Positions 12,061 to 25,356 of a stretch of DNA of 64,000 nucleotides are shown here, piece after piece. The DNA lies in assembly GCA_037957365.1 (NCBI GenBank), contig JARHVA010001174.1, forward strand, positions 3,181,001 through 3,245,000. The letters are read 5' to 3'. Origin of the DNA: Torreya grandis (taxonomy: Eukaryota; Streptophyta; Pinopsida; Cupressales; Taxaceae). Numbering within the stretch: the first letter of the stretch is position 1; each line of letters opens with the position of its first letter. Both the position numbers and the translations under genes were made by a program. The notes beneath the pieces were generated by a model that was not told where the DNA came from, searched no databases, and saw nothing but the letters and a program-made list of their open reading frames with translations.

Positions 12061-13080
12061 TTTTGGGGAAACTTAGCTACACCAACATATAATCGATGTA
12101 ATTGTAAATTCTCACTTCTTGAAAGAAGAATTTAGAAAACCTTCAATATGGATTATAAATGATGATTACAAACACCCATTACACTATTTTACTTGTTACA
12201 TTTTATAGCTGGGGGTATCTTTTCAGCTTTCATTGGATGCATGAGTAGTAGTAGCATAGATATTTTAAATATATATATCTAAAAAATGTGGAGAGATGTC
12301 AAATTTTAGACTCATATTTTATATTTGTCACATACCATACTGATTAAGACTCCATTAACTTATTCATTAATTTATAGTTGACAAGAGTATGAAAAAATTT
12401 AAGTTGTAATATTAAGTACAAGAAAGGTAATTCCAATTAGGCTGCAGATTACTTAAGTCACCTCCAATTAAGTGATAAGAGTACCTTAATATTAGGCACA
12501 ATAAAAGTAGCTCCAATTATGCTAGAAACTAATTATGTCACCTCCAATTATAGTACTAACAATAATCCTGGATTCATGTGGCCATGAGAATTTTAAATGG
12601 CCCATGTTGTATGGTAGTGATCCTTTATTTTATTCATAGACCACATAAAATTCATAAATATTATTCTACTCAATATGTAGAGCATGACTATGATTAATCC
12701 ATGAATATTTCTCATGAATCAACATTTATACTATTAAGGAATATAGCTTACTCTAATTTGAAACTCAAGATGAATTAATAAATGTTTGGGTATTAGATAC
12801 AAGTACCACCAAACATATGGCATACTGATGAGACTTCAAAACATATGACATAAAACATAAAAAAACATAATCAATCATTCAATTACACATAATGAAACAT
12901 CTATTAAGAAGGAAAAATAACAAAATTTTATTGAGAAAAGGTGTTCTTACAACAAATACAAGACATAAATATGTGTCTTTGATTTGAAAAATATGTTAAT
13001 ACAAAGTATGTTTCTCAGTGCTATGATTGAGAAAAATGAGTTACAATACCTTTTTTTACTTCTACAACTCCAAAATAGAC
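12061..13080. other. Non-coding interior of the inner CACTA
   Basis: AT-rich sequence without domains. A short repeated phrase (GTAATTCCAATTAGGCTG... at about 12428 and TAGCTCCAATTATGCT... at about 12509, roughly 80 bp apart) indicates a small local duplication. Nothing else recognised. Confidence 0.5.
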
Positions 13081-13510
13081 AAAAAACACTAAGAATATCC
13101 CTAAACAACACATTTAAATTATTGCATAAAGTAGTGGGCTAAGCTGTCTAATAGCTAGTACATGATAAACATCAAATATGTCATTTTTTTCAAATATTTT
13201 AGGGGCCACCACATGAAGGTCCCTTATTTCTCTTTTAGATGGAAAAATTCACCTATTTTGTGTTCATAAGCAAGGGGTATGTTACTTGTGACCTTTAAAA
13301 TATTTATATTTACATCTCCTATTATTTTCAATTTGACTCCATGTATAATAAATAGTGAGTGAATCTACCCAATGACCAGAACAACAACATCAAATGGATC
13401 CACCACCTGGACTTTATCCCCTTCTTGGAGTTTATCAATAAATGTCTAAAAAAACAAAAAAAATACACATTATATTGAGATATAAAACACACATTATATT
13501 ATAAAAATGG
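13080..13510 (-). pseudogene. C-terminal fragment of CACTA second protein (Transposase_24 type), inner copy
   Basis: This segment is homologous to 34316-34740 in the outer element. The minus translation shows SIIHGVKF/..VNILKVTS/IPLSYEDK and a final W-P-L-K/WWPLKY region, resembling the C-terminus of plant CACTA proteins in which a HG-x-P-L-G motif, a paired V-x-V strand, LP and a terminal W-P are conserved. It is separated from the body of the gene (16.9-17.8 kb) by the LINE insertion and repeat-rich sequence. Several stops are present. Confidence 0.55.
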
Positions 13511-13529
13511 AATGGGGTAACAATCACAT

Positions 13530-15572
13530 ATAGAGATGCAAAGGAAATTCAAATTGATTCTGGGTTCTTCAGGAAGAAAATGACAACCTGAGGAAAGGGG
13601 AATCACAAGGTGTTGATGGGGATTTAGGGTATAGTAGAGTTGAAGCGAGTCAAAGGGAAAATATTTTGATAGGATCAAACATGATTGAACTTGGCCATAG
13701 GAAATAAGGGCTTAAGTACAAGATGGATCCCAATAATAGGGAGGGTTTCCCTATGAATGAAACCCCTAACCAAAATCCTGAGATCCTAAACCTTTTGGGA
13801 TAGTTTGATCCAAAAGATGTTGGATAAAATTAATCCCTGGAAAGGAAAATGGCTCTCATGAGCTGGGAAACTAACAATGATCAAATCAGTTATCTCAACC
13901 ATGTCAATCTACATCATTTCTTACTTGGCACTTTTGAAGGGGATAGAGAACAAACTTGATCAACTCATGTAAAAAAAATTTTGGTAAGGCATAAAGGAGA
14001 AGGACAAGATAACTCTTGTGGATTGGGAGAATATTTGTAGATCCAAACAAGGTGGGGTTGGATTAAAAAAATTAGGCAATTCAAAATAAAGTTATTAGGA
14101 GCCCAACTAAATTGGAGGATACATATGGAACCCATAGTAAATGGGCCTAGATTTTGAATAGGAAATATTTGGGCAATGTCTCTTATGAAGGGATTTTGAC
14201 AGTCACAAACACCCCAAAAGGATCGAAGATATGGAAATTCATGAATAATTACAAATCATTCATCATGGATTTAATATCATGGGATGTACATGATGGTAAC
14301 AAATCTAAATTCTGGTCTGATTTTTGGGTAGGATATCCAAAATTGGATGACATTCTAGACATTCCACATATCAAGGAGACCCTCTCCAGGGTTTAGGGGA
14401 CCAAGGTTAAAGATTACATAATTATAGATCTAGTATAAGGAGGTGTAGGCTGAAAATGGAGGGATTTTTCAATATTCAATTTTAACCCCTAGGAGGTGGA
14501 TAGTCTCAATTAGGAACTAAAGAAAATAACATTGGTTTTTAGACAAGGAGAGGAACCCATTATTTGGTGTGGTTTAAATACTAGGATTTATTCAGTTAAG
14601 GTAGGCTATGTAAGTATAGTAAAGACACAAGGAGGTATGAGGAACATCATCCCTCTTTAATATTATTGGAATAAGTTTGGAATTCCTAAAGTAGGATTAT
14701 TCACTTGGGTAGCTCTAAAGAAAAGGATTCTAACTGCTGAAAGATTTAGGAAGATGGGTTTACATGGTCCTTCTCGATGTCCTTTAGGTAGAGCCCAAGA
14801 GGAGATAATGGATCACATTCTTCTTGGTTGTTAGTTCTCTTTTGAATGTTGGAGGTGGTTATGTATGAAGTTAGGATGGAAGAGTGCCCATCCCAATGAT
14901 ATAATGACTTTGTTTCAATACTAGCCCAATATCAAAAGACATTCTACTTATCATTTTTTATGGTTGATAAGTCCCATAATTCTAATATGGGATCTCTAGT
15001 AAGAACAAAATAGAAGAATGCTCCAAGACAAAGAAATGATCTCAAATCCCTCCAAAACAAGATTGAAGCAAGTATTGTGGAAATAGTTAACAACAAATTA
15101 AACTCTATTAGGTTAAAGGAGTTAGTTTTTTTAGACTGGGATGCTAGTATGAGGCTCTAATGGGGTGGTTTAAAAATTCCCCCTATTTTGGCTCAGAGGC
15201 TCAGAATAGAAAATAACAACATCAACAAGTAGTTTGGAGAGATCCACCAATAGGATGGGTAAAGTTAAATTTTGATGGATTAGCTAGAGGTAATCTTGGG
15301 GCTTTAGGGGTAGGATGTATAATTAGGGATTGGAAAGCAAGAATTGTAGTCACTTTTGATAAACCACTTTTAGAAGGAACTAATAATGAATCTGAGTTAA
15401 AGGCCTTATTGCATGGGTTATTTTTGTGTAAAATTATCAGAGCTAAGAAAGTGGAAATTGAAGGTGACTCAGCTATTATCATAAATTCTATAAGAACAAG
15501 GAAGACTCTAAATTGGAAGCTAAATGATCTTTTAGAAAAAGCCCAAAATTTGAATAGTACTTACTTTCATGT
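13530..15572 (+). pseudogene. LINE ORF2 fragment: RT C-terminus, zinc-knuckle region, RNase H
   Basis: Plus-strand non-LTR retrotransposon ORF2 remnant lacking its N-terminal endonuclease and most of the RT. Recognisable in order: WKGKWLSWAGKLTMIKSVIS (about 13840-13900), the region after the RT thumb; a zf-RVT-like segment FGIPKVGLFTWVALKKRIL ... MDHILLGC (about 14680-14830); and a RVT_3 RNase H, PPIGWVKLNFDGLARGN ... GVGCIIRDW ... NNESELKALLHGL ... VEIEGDSAIIIN (about 15240-15485). The RNase H residues D (NFDG), E (ESELKA) and D (EGDS) are all present. Many stops and frameshifts. It ends abruptly at about 15572 where a CACTA-internal tandem repeat starts. Confidence 0.82.
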
Positions 15573-16350
15573 GGTTTCATGGCACTCACCTTGAGTTTAG
15601 TATGACTAATTATACTATGAATGTCATGCACATGCTCATCGAGTTCATCATCATAATTATCATTATCAACATTGACATGAAGTTGTACAATTTTATAGAG
15701 TGTGGTTTCATAGCTATCACCTTGATTTTAGTATGACTAATTATACTATGAATATTATGCACATTCTCATCTAGTTCATCATCATAATTATCATTATCAA
15801 CATTGACATGAAGTCGTATAGTTTTGCAGAAAGCTCTATTGATAGGGCCTTTTTATTTTCATTATAATTTCATATAATTTCTTTGCATGTAGTTTAATCA
15901 TCATGAAAAAATTAATATAAATCAAGTAAAGAATGCAAAATCTATAAATTTTTGTCCAAAAGAACATTTTAAGCATGAAAAATGACAAAACATTGGGACA
16001 TATTAACTTACAACTTAAAGAATGAAAAAGCTATTTTTTTTGTCCAAAAGAACATTTTAAGCATGAAGAATGACAAAACATTAGGATAGATAACTGATAA
16101 CTAATATATTAGCTCAACTAATTCCACACAACTATGATGATTATGTTGCACATTCTTGTCCAATTTGTGATGACCACTATCAATATCATAAGCTCTATTG
16201 ACATCATGAAGGCATTTTTTATTTTCTTGTTGCTTTGATAAAATTTCTCTACATGTGGTTTAACCATCATGAAAAAAAATGTACAAATCATTCAATAGTT
16301 AAGTAAAGAATTCAAGCTATAAATTTATCCAAAAGAACATTGTTTGGATC
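15571..16350. repeat. Tandem and dispersed duplications inside the inner CACTA
   Basis: A 131-bp direct tandem duplication occupies 15571-15701 and 15702-15829 (both begin GTGGTTTCAT). A second pair, sharing TTTTGTCCAAAAGAACATTTTAAGCATGA-like sequence, lies at about 15951-15999 and 16035-16085. A third, more degenerate copy of the 15.8-16.0 kb block is at 16185-16345. No coding potential seen. Confidence 0.75.
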
Positions 16351-16399
16351 ACTCCAACAATAAATAAACTAGGTTGGATTCTCCTATGCTCAGATTTAA

Positions 16400-16877
16400 A
16401 TAATCTAAATATTAAGAGGCATTTGTATACATAATTTATAAACAAGAAGAAATGATATCAATAGAGCCTCTTACCTCATCTGAGTCTATGCATTTATGCT
16501 CATTCCATGTAGAAATTATAAGGTTAATGGAGGCAACCAACTGTGAAACTTTTTGAGTGAGACCGAATATGCAACTCATTACCTATTAGTACCCTTCATT
16601 TGAGTTGATATGATCTAGAGAGGCTCCTACTAGGCATTTAATAGATGGATATGAAATCTCTATTGATGAACTATATTTCCACTTCATCCCACTCTTAGAT
16701 TTACTAGGTCAATCTAGTTCTACCATATAATTAACAATATCTTCTGAATATGCTTCTCTATTATTGTTTGCCACCTAAAATACAATATCAATGTTAACAT
16801 ATAGTTAGTTCAATAAAAAATCAAAATAAATAACATAATGTAAATTGAACCAATAATCCATACACTTACAAAAAAAA
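16400..16877. other. Non-coding stretch before the second CACTA protein
   Basis: AT-rich; stops in all frames I read. It may contain intron or the 3' part of the minus-strand Transposase_24-type gene, but no motif was recognised. Confidence 0.35.
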
Positions 16878-17757
16878 TTGTCCATTTTGGCCTACAACCT
16901 ACCTTGGCCAAATGTATATCTAGCCCTCACATTATCTCTTTCTTTCTTACCTCTATTACTCTTTGCCAAATATTCTTTAGAATGCATACTTTGTTTCAAT
17001 GCCTCCCACTTTTTGGGATATAGAGTGGAGTCTAACCTCTCTTTCTCTTCCATGATTGTTTTTCTACAATTGTATCTAAAATTGTTCATCAAAATTCTCA
17101 TCCTTTACTTGTAATCTTTTTTAGAGATTTGTCCACTAGTAATCTCAAAAGCATTTTCTATTTTTTTTATAAAATTTCCATAGTTCTTGGGTCTTGATAT
17201 GAAAAACTTGATTTGTAAATATCCAAATGGGCCCTACATCTTACACCCAAATCAGAGGCCCACTATGCAACATTTGGCCCAATGGGCTCACTATCTCTTG
17301 ATACCTCAACCAATAATGGCTTCTTGCCTTATAATTTTCTTTCTTTTGCATTCTTTTATGTAGATTTATATAAATCTTGACTCAATAATTATCTTTTGAA
17401 AAAAGTAGACACATCTTCTATTAAACCACTATCAATATTTATATCTGATCCACTAGTTCCTTCAAAATTTCTAATCGTAACAGGTGCACTCTGAGACACA
17501 ACAGATGCAAACAGTCTCTCTTCATGACTTTCATTAACTATAACTTCATGCTTCTTGGCCACATCAGGTATGGCATGAGTAGGTAGATCAATATTGTTCT
17601 CCATAAATTTAACTTCAAACACATCCTTTAATGTTGAATAAATCATCTGTAGACCTATTGTTCCTTTGCTCTGATGTTTTTCAATAATCTCTCTTAGAAT
17701 TTGTACTAAAAGATCATAATGATGTTGCACATCACCATGTGATATATCAGGCTGCAC
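16878..17757 (-). pseudogene. CACTA second protein (plant Transposase_24, Ptta/En/Spm type)
   Basis: Minus-strand gene downstream of the main transposase, as in other plant CACTA elements. 17757-17389 reads MQPDISHGDVQHH ... LLVQILREIIEK with many acidic and Ser residues and no domain I know. 17101-16892 carries the diagnostic block: KKWEALKQSMHSKEYLAKSN, then RGKKERDNVRARYTFGQGRL, matching the W-x-x-L ... S-x-x-NR-x-x-R ... H/F-x-x-G-S/R signature of PF03004-type proteins. Sequence between the two is frameshifted. Its C-terminal fragment appears to lie at 13510-13080. Confidence 0.7.
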
Positions 17758-18480
17758 ATCACCATGTGCTATATCAGTCTACACATCAGCATATGTTATA
17801 TCAAGATACACATCATCATAATTATTATTTTCACCAACTGCATTTATTGAATCACAAATGCATTGGCTTATATGATATGGTGGTATTGTATCCTTTCTTT
17901 CCTTTTGTTTTTTCTCTACATTTTATTTGCACTCTTTTTCTTACCTATAAAACAAAAAAAATCATATTATGTCTTATATACATAAATCTCTTGCCTATAA
18001 AATTTTATTAAATACTATTAAACAAATAATATACTACTTAGTGGATTTACAACTTGCCTGTTTGTCAAACGAAGACATGATAAATATTCATTATTTTTGG
18101 CCACTTTTTCTCTATGAAATTACTCATAATCTATCAATGAAATTTCAGCATTATGACCACTATCAGCGACTAATTTGCACCACTACAGTCCTTTTCCTCA
18201 TTTCCTAAAGTCCAAATAAATAATAATGTATAATTCAATAACTTGGATTAGTAAAAATTTATTGAGTTCATAAGTTGATAACTATTGACATTCTAATCCA
18301 CTAATAAATGCAAATGGAAACTTAAAATATAATTCAATTTATAAATTAAAAAAAAATTGTAGTAAAAAACCAAGAAGATTTTTACAATTATAGGTATCAA
18401 ACTATCAATATGACTATCCCTTATTTCAACTAGATATTGATACTTATAAATATTGATCACTCCTATCTACATATGCTTGA
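17758..18480. other. Spacer between the two CACTA genes
   Basis: Contains a local triplication of an 18-24 bp phrase (CACATCACCATGTGATATATCAG, with variants, about 17737-17815) and otherwise no domain. Plus-strand open frames here translate to His/Tyr-rich chance peptides created by that repeat. Confidence 0.5.
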
Positions 18481-21400
18481 TTTTCTTCCTCATACTCATC
18501 TATGAAATGCAATACATTATCTCTCCCAATATCTTCATTGGTAATCAAAATCTCTTCTTCAAACACTCCATCATTGTCTTCATCCACTTCTTTGAATGTT
18601 TATTATAAATTAACATATTTCCCATTAAGCATTATATCAAAAACTTCCATAAATTTTCATTTGGAATGATACTCTGTTTGAATGACATATGACCATCCTA
18701 GGCTTCTTACATCATCAATTAGAAATGATTGGTTCATTTGAAGAGGGGAAACATACAACTCATCTTTGATAAAAATTGTCTTTTATTTATGCGTACAAAT
18801 CCATACTCATCAAATTATATAGTGGATGGTCATATACAATTACATTTTAATAATATAGGACTATTTTCACTAAAAATCTGCTTGAATAATTTCTTAGATG
18901 AATCCAACATAAAATTTCTTCTCGGTTTCGTGAATAAATTTAGCACTAACAACACAATCATAATTTGTCTTTCCTTTATCTTTTTCTTCCACTCTTAAAT
19001 GACTAATATAGGCCCACATTCCACTAAAATGCATAGGCCATAAATGTGGAGATTTTTAAAGCTTACTTTAATCTGATATTATATCTTGACCTTCTTCTTT
19101 TGCATCACTAACTACATTAGCAATCCATTTTTCAAATTTTGGAAAAGAATCACCTCTAATAAAATCATGACATCTATGCTTTTGAGGTCGATGTTGCATC
19201 TAAGATTAATTATGTTCTTCTTATTTTATATATAGAATATTAATGTATAAATAGTAAGACTAATAATATAAATTTATAAATGCAATTGAGTAAATAAATT
19301 ATTATGTAAATTTTTTTTACCTATGCCACTTATCAAATGAACATGTGTTTTGAAGAATATAGGCATGTATCACACTTCTTTCTTGATGTGATAGCTTGAA
19401 CTGACATCCATTAAATTATAATAATTCACCTACAACTCTCTCAACTTCATCATCATCCCATACACATTGATTGAAAATTTTAAAATCCTTCATATATTAT
19501 GTGCAAAATCCCATGGCCTCTTGCATTGAATATCCCTCAGACATGCTACCTTCCAATTTTTCCATAATATGAATAATGTTTTTCAAAACCTTCATATATC
19601 ATTCAATAAGATACATCCATCTCATTCTTACTTGGCTACAATGCTCTAGTTCATATTCTAGATGTATCAAAATATGCATACAAATGTTAAAGATTGTTGG
19701 TGGAAATTCCTGTTCCAATAGACAAAGGACTTCAAAAACCTCCTCCCTCAAACTATCAAAGTTTAAAGGATATAATACATGTAAACTCATTCTATTTAAT
19801 TTTAGGCCCAACCTTATAATTGACAATCTTGGCCACTTTGCCAAACTTGATATATTTACCATAATAGGTAAAATATTATTGATTATGACATGATATTCAT
19901 GGGTCTTGAGGCCTCTTAAGCCATTAATATCATTTTGGCTTCTAATACTACTACTTATATATCCAGTCATAAATCAAGTCTGAGACATCAACTATAATAA
20001 TTGTACACATTGTCCCTTTTGTCTAGACATAAAGAGCACTAAATTTTCTATATTTTTCATCAACACATTTTTTAACCTAAAGATTTTGATGAATATTTAG
20101 TTGTCAAAAGTCTTCATGTGATGAAATAGTATAAATAGCACCAAAAAGAGTTTCTATAATAGCATAGGCTATATTTTTATTAGTATGCATAAAGTCAACA
20201 ATATGCCTAATGGCTATATCCTTAAAGTATGGCAACTTATAGAATATGCACAACTTTTTTACACTACTTTAATTACATGGATCATATCTACTACCAAACA
20301 TCCCATCATTTTCAATAAATGACATTATTTTCTGTCCATTCTCAATCATGTAATCACTTATTTTTAGCAATGGTGCTTCATGATTCTCATTTTGACCATT
20401 GAAACATGTTTTTTGTTGACTATATGGTGATCTATTTTAAGGTGAGCACAATGTACATAATAAATACACTTACACAAACTTCTTGAGTGCCTCAAAAAAT
20501 CCTTAAAGTTACAAGTAGGACACCATGGTATCCATGAACACTGAGACCAGACAATGTGCCATATGCAGGAAGATCACGAATCATAAACAATAAGGAAGCT
20601 CTTAATTTGAATTTGATTAAATGACCATCCCTTAAATATTGAATTGCTTCAATTCCTTTCCATAATTCTATTAACTCATCATATAATGGCTCTGGATAAG
20701 CATCAATTGTATCTAAAGTCACACTTATATTTCTTGGTATAATCAATGATAGCATTAAGAAAAATGGTTCAGTTGCTAACCATGGAGGCAAGTTATAATT
20801 TATTAAAAACACTGGCCAAGTTGACCATTAAGTACTTTGATCTGAGAATGGGTTCACCCCATCTAGAGCTAAACCCAACCTTATATTATAAGGATCTTGA
20901 GAAAAATCAAGCCATATGTTATCAAATTCCATCCACATCTTATAATAAGGCACATGTCATTGTTTTCCATCAGTGCTCTTATTTTGGGCATGCCATTACA
21001 TAATTTCAACAATGTCTCTACACCTATACATTTGGAGTAATCATGGGATTATTAAAAAGTGGTGAAGAACCTTTCTAGGAACCACAATTGATTTTAACCC
21101 TTATCTATACCTTGCTTCATGACATTTTGGACATTCACTCTCACTGGCAAGATTATTGTAAAATAATACATAACCATTCACACATGTGTGGATGTTTTCA
21201 TACCCTAAGCCTAGCTTAGTGATTTTATTTTTACAATGACTTCATTTTATTGGTAATGTGGAGTCAGGTGGTAACAATGAACTTAATAATGCCAATAATT
21301 GATCTACACTCTCATTTGTCCAACCAAACACCACTTGCAAGTTAAGAATTTGAAGGATTTTTGTCAAATGACTTAACTTTTAATTATCATACATAGGCTT

Positions 21401-21787
21401 TAAAGCATCTTCCATCAACTTAGCCCAATCATAATTTAGACCCTCATTCAACATTATATCAACTTCAAACCCTTTGTCTAACATTGTTTCCTTTTCATCT
21501 ATGTTTGGTGCCACTTCATCTATATTTGTTGCCTCTTCATGTCTCACATTCTGTAATTCTATCATATCTTCATAATAATTTTAATTCTAAGGGCTTATAC
21601 CACTATGCCTATATCTTATCATATGTTGATAAATAAGATTTCTTTTTCTCATCTTTCTACCAAGACATTCATTACATGGACATGAATATTTATCCATGTC
21701 CCTCTCATCGGCTACTCTATCATCAAATGCATGGTATTGATTCATAGTCAACCTTCGACATTGATCCATATATAATATTCTACACAT
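18480..21787 (-). pseudogene. CACTA transposase (TNPD/TNP2-like), inner element
   Basis: The main transposase of En/Spm elements, which cuts and pastes the element. From the N-terminus: transposase-associated domain at 21787-21587 (QYHAFDDRV, CPCNECLGRKMRKRNLIYQH); a Cys pair (ECPKCHEARYR) and KKVLxHF-like stretch (about 21140-21050); Transposase_21 core LGLALDGVNPF (about 20860) with the conserved DG, then NYNLPPWLATEPFFLMLSLIIP (20807-20745), DAYPEPLYDELIELWKG, FKLRASLLFMIRDLPAYGTLSG; PYFKDIAIRHIVDFMHTNKN (about 20230); DUF4218 at 19970-19599 (TFPP-like EFPPTIFNICMHILIHLEYE, RWMYLIE); EGYSMQEAMGFC (about 19530); and DUF4216-like SLGWSYVIQTEYHSK (about 18700-18660). Stops and frameshifts throughout, so non-functional. 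Domain order is exactly that of plant CACTA transposases. Confidence 0.92.
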
Positions 21788-21799
21788 ATCAACAAAAAT

Positions 21800-22209
21800 C
21801 TATTGGGGAAAAAATCAGCAAACCAAAAGTTCAAGATTTTTTTAAAATATCGAGAAAAAATTAGATTTTTAAAAAAATGTAAAAAATTGTAGACCAAGAG
21901 ATAAAAACTATTTTTTTAATTGAAAGGCATTTCTATAGAAATAGATTTATAGAGAGTAAATAAAATAGATAATTTAACTAATTAATTGTAAAAAATAGAT
22001 TTTTGTAGTTTATATTCAAATTACTGATTACATTGCATTGCACATCTTTCAAACTCAAAGCATTACTTCACATTAAATAACTAATAACTAGATGTTAATA
22101 GATGACAAATTTTCAATTACAATATAGTTTTTACAAAGTCAACCTAAGTAATTATGCAATTACTTCACATTTCATAAATAATAACTAGGATCAACTACCA
22201 ATTGCATTT
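21800..22209. other. AT-rich region upstream of the CACTA transposase
   Basis: Very AT-rich, stop-dense; it would be the 5' leader or promoter side of the minus-strand transposase. No specific promoter element could be identified with confidence. Confidence 0.4.
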
Positions 22210-23700
22210 GCTTATCATGGCATTCCATGAGACCACATTTCTTTGAGGTATTTTTTCAAATATTTCACTACCTTGTCTATGCTACCACATTTTTCATACA
22301 TGTATTCCAAATAATTTTATAAAACATTTCATTGCCTTGTTGCTATGGATAAAAACCTAAAACAAGTGCTTTGGAACAAGCTATGGATGCTTGAAAAAAA
22401 TCTATCAAAACATAATAGTAAACAATATCATAGACAAGGTAGTGAACTGGTTTAAAAAATGCCTCAAAGAAATGTGGTCTCATGGTGATGGAATGGCATG
22501 AAAATATATATAAATTCACTTGTCATGGCATTTATCATGGTATTTCATCACCATGAGACCATATTTCTTTGAGACATTTTTTCCAAAATTCATAAAATTC
22601 ATCTTAGGAGTTCATATTCTTTTTGTAATTATTCCAGGAGTCATTCATAAGCATCCCATATCATCTCCATGTGAAATAAATTTATATTTTGATCATTAAT
22701 GTGTTTTTTCTCTATTACCATAGCCTCACAATACATTCAAATAGCTTTGGCAGGTGTGTGGGAACCAAAGGAAGTGAAAATATAGTTATCGCTTCCCCAC
22801 AACATGTAGGAACTTCACTTCTGATGTTACGATATACAGAGACTAGTTACTGTGGCCCTGAAGAGGTCTCAAATATAATTAGTAGGCTAGTAACAAGATT
22901 TTGAGTAGCATATAATATTTCACCATGACCCCATGACAAACAAAATGTTGACCTGTGGTGATGTGGTAAGAACAAATAATAAAGGTTCAATATAGCCCCC
23001 ACATTTTTCATACATGTCTACCAAAGCATTTATCAAATAGTTCACTACCTTATTATTATGGCTAAAATCCTAAAATAAGTGATTTCAAAAAAGCTATGGA
23101 TGCTTGGAAAAAATCTATCAAATCATAATAGTAAGCAATAACATAGACAAAGTAGTGAAGTGGTTGAAAAAATGCCTCAAAGAAATGTGGTCTCATAGTG
23201 ATGGAATGCCATGACGATCCATAAAAATTCACTTGTCATGGCATTCCATCACCATGAAACCACATTTCTTTGAGTATTTTTTCCAAAATTCATAAAATTA
23301 ATCCTAGGAGTCCATATTCCTTTTACAATTATTCTAAGAGTCATTCATTAGCATCCCATATCATGTTTATGTGAAAGCCATTTGTATTTTAATCATTGAT
23401 GTGTTTTTTGTCTCTTACCGTAGCCCCACAATACATTCAAATAGCTTTGGCAGGTGTGTGGGAACCAAAAGAAGTCAAAATATAGTTACAACTTCCCTAT
23501 AGCATATATAAACTTCACTTATGGTGTTGTGGTATACAGAGACTAGTTACTGTAGCCCCATAGAGGTCTCAAAATTAATTAGTGAGATGGTGATAAGAGT
23601 TTGAGTAGCATATAATATTTCACCATAACCCTGTGATAAATAAAATGTTGACCTATGATGATGTGGTAAGAACAAACAATAAAGGTTCACTGTAGCCTCA
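22210..23700. repeat. Roughly 700-bp tandem repeat with long foldback arms
   Basis: Two near-complete units (about 22285-22998 and 22999-23700) are offset by 700-714 bp; landmarks are CCACATTTTTCATACATGT (22285, 22999) and GGCAGGTGTGTGGGAACC (22749, 23449). Each unit contains an inverted repeat: GCCTCAAAGAAATGTGGTCT... followed within about 25 nt by its reverse complement (arms 22461-22501 with 22532-22573, and 23174-23214 with 23236-23274). A further arm lies at 22214-22280 and pairs with 22430-22500. No protein is encoded. It may be a nested foldback element or the CACTA's own 5' repeat. Confidence 0.8.
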
Positions 23701-25350
23701 AAGTGGATAAGAAGATAAATGGTAGTATGTTGGTAAGGGCTAAACTGATAGATAACACATACTATAACCCCGTGAAAGTTCAGATAAGGTCTTGTGGGCT
23801 AGCGGTAAGCGGTAAAAGTTATATAAAGTATGTCCCATGCTCCCATGATAAATTTTCTACACAATTCCATTTTATTTTGATATGTTGAAAGATTGCTTAT
23901 TTTAATTTTATGCAAATACATTTAATCTATTTTACAATCTCATCTATTATCCATGCACTTATCGATCCACTTGATATTGAATTGATTAATATTTTTATAT
24001 CACCTTCTATTATTACCATTTTCCATCCTTTCAACACTACTAAATACATCCCCTTTAGGAGTGCCATGTTGTGTCCACCCAATTATTTTTATCATTCCCA
24101 ATATCCAATGAGCATACAAAACAAGGTTGACCTTGGTGGTCCCTTAAGATTCCTCCATCACCTACTATTATTAGATTACCTTATTTGATACAATTCTATT
24201 TTTTGGATTTTTTAGTTGATACATGATCTTTTTTTTCCTTAGGAAAAAATTATAATTTCATATTTAATAATAAGAAATTAGATAATATTAGATGCATATA
24301 AAAACATACCATAGGGATGAAATACATGGATATAATCATCCAAAAAACCCAAACATAGAAAGAGTTGATGTATAAGGCACTCAAATAAAAGCAAACCAAT
24401 ATAAAAAAAAGTTTATCAAGTAAATAAGAAAGATGTTAATGTAAAATAAGCATCCTTACCACATTATTCTCATCTAACTACATGTTAAAGTGCGCATTCA
24501 CATTCATTCATAGAGTTAAGTTTGATTTGGAGTGTTTTGTTATAATCATTGGATTGTTTTCTTTATGTACATGAATAATATTTTGTTTTGTATTTATTTA
24601 GATAATCCACCTATAATTTGATTGATCATAACAATAAATTGGTTGTTGTGAAATCAACTCATTAGCCTATTGAGTATTATTTCCTTATTTTTCAACATAT
24701 CAAATCCAATGCTTATGATGATACGATAAATAGTGAAGGGATACCAAAGGATCCCATGGTCCTTCAAAGGTCAGATAAAAGGTTAGAGGTAACACAATAT
24801 GAGGTATAAGAGATAATTTGTATCCCACTATTCCACAATGATGTGTATCAAGGCTTTTGGGGTGGAAGTAAGTGGTGAAAAATGTGGTATAATCATCCAA
24901 AATCTCTTGCAGTCCTATGATAGATCTAAATAGGTCTTGTGGTGATGTGGTAAAGTATTAAATGTTGAAATGACTATATCACTTCCCCAAAATGGTTATC
25001 ATTGATACTTATGATTGAATTACCCACCTAGCCATTAAATCGATGGCTTATGTTTGAAAGACTTGAATGCTGAGATTTATCAATTTCATGGCATGAACTA
25101 GAGTAATGGCAAAATGACCAGCTCTGTAGCAGAATAAAATTTGAAATTTCTTTATATTTCATCATTCAAGTAAATCTAGTGGTGATTGTAGATGGTGAAT
25201 TCAATATTTATGTGCACACTTAGACCATCTTCCAATTAGGTAAGTCTACCTCATCACTCTCTTCATAAAAGTTGGTATTTAATTTGTGCTTTATTTTTAA
25301 CTAGTTAGGTAGAGCAAGTGACTATCAAAACCCTAGTTCATAAAAGTATC
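23700..25350. other. Non-coding region with degenerate short repeats
   Basis: Degenerate copies of a GTCTTGTGGTGATGTGGTAAG-like phrase recur (about 22949, 23650, 23786, 24930), continuing the motif of the preceding tandem repeat. Otherwise no gene. The last 150 bp lead into the ATG of the unknown long ORF at 25357. Confidence 0.5.
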
Positions 25351-25356
25351 AAACTA

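Noticed and set aside
17739..18208. Plus-strand His/Tyr-rich open frames
   Set aside because: They are translations of a short local repeat on the strand opposite to the CACTA genes and match no family.
19576..19893. Plus-strand open frame of 105 codons
   Set aside because: Shadow of the DUF4218 region of the minus-strand transposase.
20746..21003. Plus-strand open frame of 85 codons
   Set aside because: Shadow of the Transposase_21 core on the minus strand.
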